A DNA stretch of 64,000 bases from contig CAWEAT010000044.1 of the NCBI GenBank assembly GCA_963806935.1, positions 1 to 64,000 on the forward strand, given 5' to 3'. The stretch's first letter is position 1. Every line of letters begins with the position of its first letter. A model generated the notes under the pieces. That model saw only the letters and a program-made list of their open reading frames with translations, had not been told where the DNA came from and did no database searches. This DNA comes from Roseiarcus sp963806935 (GTDB taxonomy: Bacteria; Pseudomonadota; Alphaproteobacteria; Rhizobiales; Beijerinckiaceae). Below, in pieces: positions 1 to 8,034 of the stretch. A program made the translations under genes and the position numbers.

Positions 1-609
1 CTCGACCCGCGCCCTCGACGGGCGGGTGGAATCTCGCCCCTTATCGCTGCTTCAACGGGTTCTGCAGCGCGCCGCCGTTCGCGTCGGCTTCTCCAGCGAG
101 GGCTGGAGAGGTTCGCGGCAACTCTCGCCAGGGAAAGCGGTGAGTTCGTCGCCAACCTTCCCAGCGTACGAACTGCGCGGCCCGATGAACGAAACCTGGC
201 CCCGTTCGCCCGCGGCGACAACGAATTCGCCCTTGCCGGACTGACGATGGCCGAATGCCGCCTGGTCGCCGCGCCGCGGGTCGCGGAGAGCCCTGCCGCA
301 TTGGAGTGCAAAGTGGTCGACGTGGTCGAGATAAGGGCGGTGAGCGGCGCGTGGAGCGGCGAGGTCCTGACGCTCGGCGAGGTGGTCGCCTTTCACATCG
401 ACGATGATTTCGTTGTCGACGGCCGCTTCGACACGGCTCGCGCTCACCCCCTCGCCCGATGCGGCTGCCAGGACTACGCCGAGGTCGAGAAAGTGTTCTC
501 GCTGGCTCGGCCGAAGGGCGGCGGCGACAGTCGAAATCCGGACGGCCGGAGCTTTTGTCTCCCCGGATGGCCGCCCTCCCGGGATAGAGGGGAGTTTGAT
601 AAAAAATGA
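1..609 (+). pseudogene. flavin reductase family protein, 5' truncated and frameshifted
   Basis: From about position 110 to the stop at 609 frame 1 encodes the C-terminal part of an FMN-binding split-barrel flavin reductase (DIM6/NTAB type). Recognisable segments are ESGEFVANLP, AGLTMAECRLV, RVAESPAALECK, LTLGEVVAFHIDD and a tail ending near VFSLARPKGG. Upstream, family-typical pieces are scattered over frames: STRALDGRV (frame 2, about 2-28), NLAPYRCFNGFCSAPPF (frame 3, about 30-80), VGFSSEGWRGS (frame 2, about 80-110). This implies three single-base shifts in 110 bp. The start lies outside the window. Such proteins supply reduced flavin or have their own flavin-dependent activity. The gene precedes a desaturase and a ferredoxin, so a redox-partner role is possible. 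Whether the shifts are real or sequencing errors is not decidable here. Confidence 0.75.
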
Positions 610-697
610 ACGTGGGACATTGAGTTGCGGCGAACTGCGATTAGCCATTGGTCCAATCGGCGGCCCAAAGCTCGGACGCCGGGCGAGGAGGGAATCG

Positions 698-1792
698 ATG
701 TCCGTCGCTTTCGTCGGCCGCGACTATAGCCTGGTAGGTCCGGAGAACGAGAAGGCCGTCGCTGCGGGGCTCGCGTCGGCCAAATGGTACGCGCCGCAAA
801 TTCCGCGCGCCGAACTTAAGGCGCTGATGGAGCGCAAGGACGCCCCGGCTATCCGCGACACGCTGATCTGGTTCGCGGCGCTCATAGTCACGGGCGGCCT
901 CGGCGCTTATTTTTGGGGAAGTTGGGCCGCCGTTCCGTTCTTCATCATCTATGGCGCGATCTACGGCGGCTCGTCGGACAGCCGCTGGCACGAATGCGGC
1001 CACCGCACCGCCTTCAAAACCAAATGGATGAATGACGCGCTCTATGAGATCGCGTGTTTCATGGTGATGCGCGAGCCGGAAATCTGGCGCTGGAGCCATA
1101 CCCGGCACCACACCGACACGATCATCGTCGGACGCGATCCCGAGATCATCACGCCGCGTCCGCCCGACGTCGTCTCGCTGCTCTTGAACATCTTTGCGCT
1201 CAAAGGCGGCATGGCCTTCTTCCGCAAGCTTTTCCTGCATGCGGGCGGCCGCCTCGACGCCGAGGAGCAAACCTACGTTCCCGAGAGCGAGCGGCCCAAG
1301 GTCTACCGCAGGGCGCGGATCTATCTGGCGATCTACGCGGCGGTCATCGTCGCCTGCGTTTGGTCCCGCTCGATCCTGCCGGCCATGTTGATCGGTCTCC
1401 CGTCCTTCTACGGCGCGTGGCTTGTGCTGTTTTTCGGCGCGACCCAACACCTCGGCCTCGCCGAAGACGTCCTCGACCACCGGCTCAATTCGCGCACCGT
1501 CTACATGAACCCGATCTTCCGGTTCCTCTACTGGAACATGAACTATCACGTCGAGCATCACATTTTTCCCCTGATCCCGTATCACGCGCTCCACGCGCTG
1601 CACGCGAAGATCAGGTCGCAGTGCCCGACGCCCTATCCGAGCACCCTCGCGGCGTATCGCGAGATCATCCCGACGGTGATCCGGCAGCTTCGGGAGCCGA
1701 CCTATTTCGTAAAGCGTGAGCTTCCGGCAGGGGCGACGCCTCTGCCGGCCCGCGGCCCGCGCGTCGCGGCCTCGGTTGCGGTGAAAGCGTAG
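698..1792 (+). CDS. membrane fatty acid desaturase / MocD-like hydroxylase
   Basis: A 364-residue integral-membrane di-iron enzyme of the fatty acid desaturase superfamily. The three histidine boxes are visible: HECGH near residue 99, HTRHH near 136 and HVEHH near 287, separated by hydrophobic segments (for example around residues 57-90 and 207-250). I chose the ATG at 698 because GAGGAGGGA lies just before it; the frame is open further upstream but without a ribosome site. A Rieske ferredoxin of the MocE family follows 14 bp downstream, so the pair resembles the MocD/MocE oxygenase-ferredoxin combination known from rhizopine catabolism. Family membership is clear. Whether it desaturates an acyl chain or hydroxylates a smaller substrate cannot be read from the sequence. 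Confidence 0.9.
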   Translation: MSVAFVGRDYSLVGPENEKAVAAGLASAKWYAPQIPRAELKALMERKDAPAIRDTLIWFAALIVTGGLGAYFWGSWAAVPFFIIYGAIYGGSSDSRWHECGHRTAFKTKWMNDALYEIACFMVMREPEIWRWSHTRHHTDTIIVGRDPEIITPRPPDVVSLLLNIFALKGGMAFFRKLFLHAGGRLDAEEQTYVPESERPKVYRRARIYLAIYAAVIVACVWSRSILPAMLIGLPSFYGAWLVLFFGATQHLGLAEDVLDHRLNSRTVYMNPIFRFLYWNMNYHVEHHIFPLIPYHALHALHAKIRSQCPTPYPSTLAAYREIIPTVIRQLREPTYFVKRELPAGATPLPARGPRVAASVAVKA

Positions 1793-1806
1793 CTGGAGGA
1801 TCAGGG

Positions 1807-2124
1807 ATGAGCGAGACCTGGATCGACGCCGGCGCCGCCGACCGCATATCGCCCGAAGACGTCGCGCCGTTCGAGCACGAGGGGCGGCAATACGCGCTCT
1901 ATCGGACTGCGGACGATCGCTATTTCGCCACCGATGGATTATGCACTCACGAGCAGGTCGAGCTTGCCGACGGCTTCGTCCAGGGCACGATCATCGAATG
2001 CCCGATGCACAACGGACGGTTCGACTTCACCACCGGCGAGGCGAAGGGCGCGCCGGCCTGCGTCAATCTTGCGACCTATCCGGTGAAGGTCGAGGGCGGC
2101 AGGCTATTCGTCAAGCTCGGCTGA
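1807..2124 (+). CDS. MocE-family Rieske [2Fe-2S] ferredoxin
   Basis: A soluble 105-residue Rieske-type ferredoxin. The two cluster-binding motifs are present: CTHEQVEL (Cys and His, near residues 46-53) and CPMHNGRF (near 65-72), with the usual spacing of about 17 residues. The length is normal for a stand-alone electron-transfer protein. It has a GGAGGAT ribosome site before the ATG and follows the desaturase by 14 bp, so the two are almost certainly co-transcribed, and this protein is the likely electron donor to that di-iron enzyme. Confidence 0.92.
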   Translation: MSETWIDAGAADRISPEDVAPFEHEGRQYALYRTADDRYFATDGLCTHEQVELADGFVQGTIIECPMHNGRFDFTTGEAKGAPACVNLATYPVKVEGGRLFVKLG

Positions 2125-2173
2125 TCGCGGCAGGGTTCGCTGATCAGCTCGGACCGAGCGGGAGAGAAACGCG

Positions 2174-2931
2174 ATGAAACTTTCCGAAGTTGCGGCGATC
2201 GTCACGGGCGGGGGCTCCGGGCTCGGCCGCGCGACGGCGGAGGCGCTCGCCGCCAAGGGCGCCCGGTCGCGGTGTTCGATCTCAATTCCGCCGCGGCGGA
2301 GGAGGCGGCCAAGGCGATTGGCGGACTGGCGCTCGTCGGCGACGTGGCGGATGAAGCGTCCGCCGGCGCGGCAATCGGCAAAGCCGCCGCGGCGCATGGG
2401 CCAGCCCGGGTGCTGGTCAATTGCGCCGGCATCGGCACGGCCAAACGCGTTGTCGGCCGCGACGGGCCACATCCCTTGCAGGACTTCGAAAGGGTGCTTC
2501 GCGTCAACCTGATCGGCACGTTCAACATGATCCGCCTTGCGGCTGCGGCCATGGGCAAGCTCGAGCCGATCGAGGGCGAGCGCGGCGTTATCATCTCGAC
2601 CGCGTCGGTCGCAGCCTACGACGGCCAGATCGGCCAGGCGGCCTATTCGGCCTCCAAGGGCGGCGTTGTCGCGATGACGCTGCCGATCGCGCGCGAGCTT
2701 GCGTCGATCGGCGTCAGGGTCAATGCGATCGCGCCGGGCATCTTCATGACCCCGATGCTGTTCGGGCTGCCGCAGGCGGCGCAGGATTCGCTCGGCGCGT
2801 CGGTGCCGTTTCCCCCGCGGCTCGGCCAGCCGGCGGAATACGCCGCGCTCGCCGTGCACATCGTCGAGAACGGCTATATCAATGGCGAGACGATCCGCAT
2901 CGACGGCGCGCTTCGCATGGCGCCGCGCTGA
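2174..2931 (+). CDS. SDR family oxidoreductase (one frameshift near 2265)
   Basis: A short-chain dehydrogenase/reductase of about 252 residues. The N-terminal part (2174-2265) contains the NAD(P)-binding motif TGGGSGLGRA. The rest is read in another frame from about 2266: VAVFDLNSAAAEE, then NCAGIG, the catalytic YSASKGG (Tyr and Lys), and NAIAPGIF. The shift falls in GCCCGGTCGCGG, where one extra base would restore the expected GAxVAVFDL. The enzyme resembles the type II 3-hydroxyacyl-CoA dehydrogenase branch of SDRs (motifs IGTFNMIRLAA and GERGVIISTASVAAYDGQ), which suggests an acyl-CoA or steroid-like alcohol substrate, but this is inference. It sits between the ferredoxin and another SDR in one apparent operon. 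Confidence 0.85.
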
Positions 2932-2951
2932 GGCGCCCGTCAGGAGGGGCT

Positions 2952-3707
2952 ATGGCAGGGCGGCTTCACGGCAAGGTCGCGCTCATCACCGGCGCGGCCT
3001 CCGGCATCGGCCGGGCGACGGCGGCCTTGTTCCACGCCGAGGGCGCGAAGGTCGCCGCGACCGACCGCAATGAAGCGGGGCTGAAGGCGCTCGGGCCGGA
3101 CGCCGATCTCATTCTCGCCCAGGACGTGACCGACGAAGCGCGCTGGCGCGAAGTGGTCGACGCCGCGCTTGCCGCCTTCGGCCGCCTCGACGTCCTGGTC
3201 AACAGCGCCGGCATCGGCGTTCTCGGCAATATCGAGCAGGCGACGCTCGCCGACTGGCGCAAAGTCCATGCCGTCAATGTCGAGGGCACGTTTCTCGGCT
3301 GCCGGGAGGCGGTGCGGGCGATGAAGCCGACCGGCGGCGGCTCGATCGTCAACCTCAGTTCGGTCGCCGGCATCATCGGCGACGCCTCTTCGGCGGCCTA
3401 TTGCGCAAGCAAGGGCGCGGTGCGCCTTTTGACCAAATCCGCGGCGCTGCATTGCGCCCGCGCCGGCTACAAGATTCGCGTCAATTCGGTCCACCCCTCG
3501 TTCGCGGAGACGCCGATGGTGCTCGAGGGCATCGCGCGGGCGAAGGACCCCGACCGCGTTCGCGCCGGCCTCTCCCGCGCCGCCCCGATGGGGCGCATGG
3601 GCAAGGCGGAAGAGGTCGCGAACACGATCCTCTTTCTCGCGAGCGACGAATCCTCGTTCACGACCGGCGGCGAGTTCATGGTCGACGGCGGCCTGACGGC
3701 GCAGTGA
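2952..3707 (+). CDS. SDR family oxidoreductase
   Basis: An intact 251-residue classical SDR. The dinucleotide-binding motif TGAASGIGRAT is near residue 13, NSAGIG near 87, the active-site serine region VNLSSVAG near 139, and the catalytic YCASKGA (Tyr-x3-Lys) near 152. The C-terminus ends in FMVDGGLTAQ, typical of the family. The start at 2952 is preceded by GGAGGGGC. It follows the previous SDR by 20 bp. Together the two dehydrogenases, ferredoxin and desaturase look like consecutive oxidation steps on one substrate, with this enzyme oxidising a secondary alcohol; the substrate is unknown. Confidence 0.9.
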   Translation: MAGRLHGKVALITGAASGIGRATAALFHAEGAKVAATDRNEAGLKALGPDADLILAQDVTDEARWREVVDAALAAFGRLDVLVNSAGIGVLGNIEQATLADWRKVHAVNVEGTFLGCREAVRAMKPTGGGSIVNLSSVAGIIGDASSAAYCASKGAVRLLTKSAALHCARAGYKIRVNSVHPSFAETPMVLEGIARAKDPDRVRAGLSRAAPMGRMGKAEEVANTILFLASDESSFTTGGEFMVDGGLTAQ

Positions 3708-3760
3708 TCGCCCGGGCCGTCCGCGTCTTCCGCCGCTTGGCCGCCGCGGATCTCATTTTT

Positions 3761-4294
3761 TCAAGCCTTTACGGGAATGTTTTCCGCCGCCTCGAGGATT
3801 TCCGCCGCCGCCGGGAATTGCGAGGGCGCCTCGAGCGCCAGCAGTGGGGACGCTGCGCTCGACGCGATCGCCGCGCGCGCCGGCTGTGTCGGAGCGAAAC
3901 CGTGGTAGCGGTCGAGCTCGCGCACGATCGTAACGACGCGGTCGACCGCGGCGAGGTTCCCTTCGTTCATCTTGGCGTAGGCCACGAGCAGCGCCTCGCT
4001 CAGGCGGCGCGTCTGCAGTTCGAAGAATTGCGGTGGAGGAAGGCGCTCGCGCTCGGCGAGGTTCCTGGCGATCAATTCCCTGATCCGCCGTTTGGACAGC
4101 CGTTCGCGTAGCGCGATCTCGCTGACCCGCATGCCCGCGGCGACCATGTCCATGATCCGCAAGTCGCGTCCGGCCATCTCCCGAGACCTTGGCCTGCGGC
4201 CCACCCGGTCCGGCTTCGGTCCGCCGTTTTCTTCTGTCACGCTCGCCTCCGACTTTCTGTATCTCCGGATAATATATCCGAAATTTCTGGTCAT
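3761..4294 (-). CDS. conserved HTH-containing protein of unknown function
   Basis: A 177-residue protein starting at the ATG at 4294 (a TTG at 4303 is in frame but weaker). The N-terminal 45 residues are basic. Next comes a segment that looks like a sigma-70 region 4 or resolvase-type helix-turn-helix: DLRIMDMVAAGMRVSEIAL followed by RERLSKRRIRELIARNL. A helical region follows with EALLVAYAKMNEGNLAAVDRVV and IVRELDRYHGF. Similar short proteins of unknown role occur in rhizobial genomes, sometimes near mobile DNA. It is transcribed away from the tandem repeat block at 4415-4789, which lies about 120 bp upstream of its start. I assign no function. Confidence 0.65.
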   Translation of the reverse strand: MTRNFGYIIRRYRKSEASVTEENGGPKPDRVGRRPRSREMAGRDLRIMDMVAAGMRVSEIALRERLSKRRIRELIARNLAERERLPPPQFFELQTRRLSEALLVAYAKMNEGNLAAVDRVVTIVRELDRYHGFAPTQPARAAIASSAASPLLALEAPSQFPAAAEILEAAENIPVKA

Positions 4295-4414
4295 GGGAAT
4301 CAATTGTCGGAAAAGTTTCGCAGGGCTCCTGTCGGCGCCGATGGGGCGAGGCCGGGGAGGCGGCGAACATGGGTCGTCCTCTTTCTCGGGGATATCGGGG
4401 ATATCGCGAAATCG

Positions 4415-4508
4415 GTGACACTTTACTCAATCACCAATCCGAGTTGTCCTCGATTCGTCCGCGTGTGGAATCAGCACCGCGACAATTGGGAGTTGAGTAA
4501 AGTGTCAC
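4415..4508. repeat. palindromic repeat unit, copy 1 (94 bp, 16-bp terminal inverted repeats)
   Basis: The unit starts with GTGACACTTTACTCAA and ends with its exact reverse complement TTGAGTAAAGTGTCAC. The arms can pair further, with mismatches, through CCAATCCGAGTTGTC and GACAATTGGGAG, giving a long hairpin. The centre contains CGTCCGCGTGTGGAATCA. A near-identical copy lies exactly 213 bp downstream. It has no coding content. The structure resembles a MITE or REPIN-type element; no transposase is attached. Confidence 0.9.
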
Positions 4509-4601
4509 GTAATTCCGTAATTCGCCACCGTAATTCGCGTAATTCGCACCGTAATTCGTAATTCACACCGTAATTCCGCGTAATTCCCGCAATGGAACAA
4601 T
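4506..4601. repeat. GTAATTC short-repeat cluster, block 1
   Basis: Directly after hairpin copy 1 there are eight copies of GTAATTC separated by 0 to 6 bases (mainly C, GC, CGC, GCACC), ending in CGCAATGGAACAAT. Every copy in this block carries TTC, whereas the corresponding block after copy 2 carries only TCC, so each block seems to have been homogenised or expanded locally. Confidence 0.85.
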
Positions 4602-4627
4602 CCCCACCCAGGAAATCCAGGAAATCG

Positions 4628-4720
4628 GTGACACTTTACTCAATCACCAATCCGAATTGCCTCGATCCGTCCGCGTGTGGAATCAACACCGCGACAATTG
4701 GGAATTGAGTAAAGTGTCAC
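4628..4720. repeat. palindromic repeat unit, copy 2 (93 bp, 16-bp terminal inverted repeats)
   Basis: Second copy of the hairpin unit, with the same 16-bp inverted ends (4628-4643 and 4705-4720) and an interior differing by a few substitutions and one deletion. The preceding GGAAATCG matches CGAAATCG before copy 1, so the duplicated module starts slightly before the hairpin. Confidence 0.9.
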
Positions 4721-4789
4721 CGTAATCCCCGCCGTAATCCCCCGTAATCCCCACCGTAATCCCACCGTAATCCCCGCAATGGAACAATT
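4718..4789. repeat. GTAATCC short-repeat cluster, block 2
   Basis: Five copies of GTAATCC separated by 1 to 4 bases (mostly C, CC or CCAC), ending in the same CGCAATGGAACAAT as block 1. Hairpin plus short repeats plus this end-sequence form a module present twice in tandem with a period of 213 bp. The block ends about 90 bp before the OmpA-like gene. Confidence 0.85.
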
Positions 4790-4882
4790 GCCGCCCAGCA
4801 GGGCGATCGGGGAGGCTTCGCCTCTTGGCGCCCGGCGCGGGACAATTTACACCATTAGACGTTCATTCAAGGAAGAGCGCGG

Positions 4883-5835
4883 ATGCCCTCGATTTGGAGC
4901 CGGTTCGTGCTGTCGATTTCGGCTTCGATTGCGCTTGCGGGCGCCGCCGCGGCTGCCGACTGCGATGGGCTCATCGCGAACTTCAAGAGCGCGATCGCCG
5001 AAAAGGCGTTCGACAAATTGAAGGATTCGATGGCCGCGATCGCGGACGACAACGCCTGCAATTTCGATATCGACGCGTACCGCATCCAGGAGATCAATTC
5101 CATTATCGACATGGCCGGCGCGGCGCCGACGGACGACGCGCGCAAACAGATGCTCGAGTTTGCGCAAGGCGTCATGGACATCGGCGGCGACTGGCGCTCG
5201 GCCGAGAATCTGGGCGACTTTTACGCTCATCGCGCCGAATACTCCGATGCGCTCGGCGCCTACGAGACCGCCATCTCCTTCCTCTCCCGGGCTGCGCCGC
5301 CAGCGACCCAGAAAGATCGGAGCGGAACTGCTCGCCCGGGCGGCAGCCGCGAAGAGCCAGGCGAGCGACGATCAGGAGGGCAAGACTGCGTCGAGATTTG
5401 CAGGCTCCGCGCGCGATCTCAGCGGGACAATTCGCCGGGATCTATTCGCGCGAGCTTTTGCGCGGGTTCGAGGTGCTCGCAGTCCCCCTGCCGATCAATT
5501 TCTACTTCGGGCAAGCTCGCTTCACCCCGGCGGGCGAAAAGGCGGTCGAGGAACTCGCCGACGCCGCCAAGCAGCAGAACGTCGACACCATGACCCTCGT
5601 CGGCCACACCGATCCGCGAGGCGATCATCAGTATAATGTCGAGTTGTCCAAGCGGCGCGCGGCCGCAACACGCGATTACCTGCTCGCCCACGGCGTGAAG
5701 GCGCGTATCGTGGTGGACGGCAAGGGGCCGGATCAGCCGTTCGACGTCAAGTTGCTCGGGAGGCCGGTTTCCCAGAACGAAGCCTGGGCGCTCGATCGCC
5801 GCGTGGAATGGGTGCGCACGGGCGCGCCGGAATGA
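4883..5835 (+). CDS. OmpA-like periplasmic/outer-membrane protein (two frameshifts)
   Basis: The N-terminus has a clear Sec signal peptide (cleavage after ALAGAAAAA, around residue 25), followed by a helical region with DNACNFDIDAYRIQEINSI and a TPR-like stretch (LGDFYAHRAEYSDALGAYE). The frame then shifts near 5308 (continuing KIGAELLARAAAAKS) and again near 5424 (QFAGIYSRELLRGFEV). The C-terminal 110 residues form an OmpA/MotB peptidoglycan-binding domain: INFYFGQARFTPAGE, then TLVGHTDPRGDHQYN and LSKRRAAATRDYLLAHGV. It probably tethers to peptidoglycan. It heads a run of caspase-fold genes, with the next start 29 bp after its stop. Repaired length is about 317 residues. Confidence 0.8.
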
Positions 5836-5864
5836 AGACCTTCAGCGCAGGACAGGATTAAGCG

Positions 5865-7881
5865 ATGCGCAAACTGATGCTGTTCCTGACGATCGCGGCG
5901 GCGGCCCTCTCGGCTGCGAGCGCGGTTTCGGCCGAGGCGCTGCGAGCGCCGGGCGGCGGAACAATCCGCGCGCTCGTCGTCGGCGTTGACGTCTATTCGA
6001 GATTGCCGGCGTCCGTGCAGTTGCAGGGCGCACGCGCCGACGCCGAGGATATTGCCGAAGCGCTTCAGCGCGGCGGCGTCAAGCCCGTCACCTTGTTCGA
6101 CACCGACGTGACCCGGGCGAGGATCGTGTCGCAAATGGATTCTTTCGTCGCCGAACTCGAAACCGGGCGACTTCGTCCTCTTCGCCTACGCCGGCCATGG
6201 CATGCAGACGCCCGAATACGCCCGGTGGCAAGGCATCGACGCCAACGGCGTCAACGAGCAGATCGCGCTGTCCGGATTCAGTTTCAGCGGCGACGGGGTC
6301 GACGAAATCATCGTCAATCCGGAAATCCGCGCATGGCTGACGCGGCTGGACGCCAAGGGCGTCGATGCGCTCGTCGTCATGGATTCGTGTTTCGGCGGCG
6401 GCATGCGGGAGGTCGATCCGCGCACCGGCGCGATTCGGACCCGAGTCTTGCGCGCGAGCGCGGCGCAAATCCGAGCCGGCGAAGACGAGCGCGCGAAATT
6501 CGCCGGCATCCCCATGACCGAGAAGGAAGCCCGGGCGAACGTCGAGCTGATGTCCCATGTCACTTTTCTCGCCGGCGCGACGAGCCGATCGGTCGTTCCG
6601 GAAACGGACGGCCTGGCCGCCAGCGGACCGAGGGGAGCGCTCAGCTACTATCTCGCCCGCGCGCTTCGAGGGGAAATCGCCAAGGACGGGGTCACCACGC
6701 GGCAGGCGCTGTTCGGCTATCTCAAGCCCAACATCCGCGGGGCGACGCAGGACCGGCAATTGATTCAGGTCGAGCCGCAAAGTCCGGAGGCCGCCGTCTA
6801 CGGCAAGCCGGTTTTGACATTTGCTGAAGCGGCGCCTGGGGCGCAGGCGGCGAATACGCCGCCCGCGGCCGACAACGGAGCTCCGGCCGACAATGGCGCA
6901 GCGCCGTCGGCGCAGGCCCAGAACGCGCCGTCTGACGGACCACCGCCGGATCAAGCGAAAAGCCCGGCGACGGACATACCCCTCCCGCCCGGCTACGGAC
7001 CACCGCCGGCTCAAACTCCAACGCCGGCGCAAGCGGCGAACACGCCGGCTCCGGCCGCTGGCGAAGCGCCGCCGTCGCAAGCTCCGACGCCGCCTTCCCA
7101 GGCGTCGAACGCCCCGCCGCCCGATAAAGAAGCTCCGCCGGATCAAAAACAGACGCCGCCAGCCGCGGCGACAAATATCCCGCTCCCCCCTGGCTATGGG
7201 CCTCCGGCGGATCATGGCGCGCCGCCGCGAAGCGACGCGGTCCGCGTCGCTCTCATCGACGCGACCGACAAGGCCTGGGATACGATCGAGAAGGGAAACG
7301 CGCCTTTCGAGCGGTCGCCGACGGTCGAGGGGGCCGATCTCGTCTGGGACGTCGGCAAGAACGAAGTGCTGTCGCGCGGCGATCTCGTGATGCAGTTCGT
7401 CGACGGGTCGCTGATGGGCGGCGTCATCGACCGAACCTGGGCGATCAGGCAGTTGCGGCAGATTGCCGAGAACCGCTACCTGTCCGCGGATCTTGCAACC
7501 GAGGGCCAGCTTTTGACCGCCGGCGACGTGGCGAAGATTGAGGTCGGGGGGATCGCGGGCCAGCGCCTAGTTGTCTTCGACATCGCCGCCGACGCCACCG
7601 TCCAGATGCTCTACCCAAGCGCGCCGGGCGCGGCCGGGCATTGCGCCGATCCGAAAGACAACGGCTGGCGCTGCTCGCTCCGTGTGACGCCGCCCTTCGG
7701 CGCCGACACGATCGTGACGCTGGCGACGTCGGGATCCACGGACGATCTCTTGCGATGGCTAAGCGCGCACCACGCCCGACGCGACGCGGCGCTCCTTCCC
7801 GGCCTCCTGACAAGCACGATGAAGGGTGATCCGGCGGCTCGGGTCGGCTTTGTCGGGGTTTACACCAACAAGCATCAATAA
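5865..7881 (+). CDS. exported caspase family (peptidase C14) protein with Pro-rich linker (one frameshift near 6159)
   Basis: Signal peptide at residues 1-23 (ends SAASAVSAEA). The caspase fold follows: ALVVGVDVYSRLPASVQLQG, DAEDIAEALQ, the catalytic His in FAYAGHGMQ (residue about 111) and the catalytic Cys in VVMDSCFGGGM (about 175). The frame changes near 6159, where GAACTCGAAACCGGGCGAC carries one base too many for the expected KPGDFVLFAYAGHG. Residues about 320-450 are a low-complexity Pro/Ala/Gln linker in which IPLPPGYGPP occurs twice. The last 200 residues (GDLVMQFVDG, LVVFDIAADATVQMLYP) resemble DUF4384-type C-terminal domains of bacterial caspases. Likely periplasmic or surface-exposed. 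Total about 671 residues. Confidence 0.82.
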
Positions 7882-8034
7882 GCCCATGAGCGGACCTCGA
7901 TGAAGCGTCTGAGCGGCGCAAGCCGGCGGGAGTCCGGGAGAGGCCCGACGCCGGCGGCGAGGCTTGAATATCTTCCTTTGAATAAATGACACTGTTTTTT
8001 CTTGTGAACTGCGACGTTCTATGATTTTGAATGT
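7882..8034. other. intergenic region between caspase genes 1 and 2
   Basis: A 153-bp spacer whose second half is strikingly AT-rich (around 7975-8035, with the run CTGTTTTTTCTTG) compared with its neighbours. It may hold a promoter for the second caspase gene. No clear hairpin terminator is visible. Confidence 0.4.

Noticed and set aside
404..697. N-terminal extension of the desaturase gene to 404
   Set aside because: The extension overlaps the flavin reductase coding sequence and has no ribosome site; a strong one precedes the ATG at 698.
4500..4790. Possible CRISPR array in the short repeats
   Set aside because: The repeats are 7 bases with 0-6 base gaps, far below CRISPR repeat and spacer lengths, and no cas gene is near.
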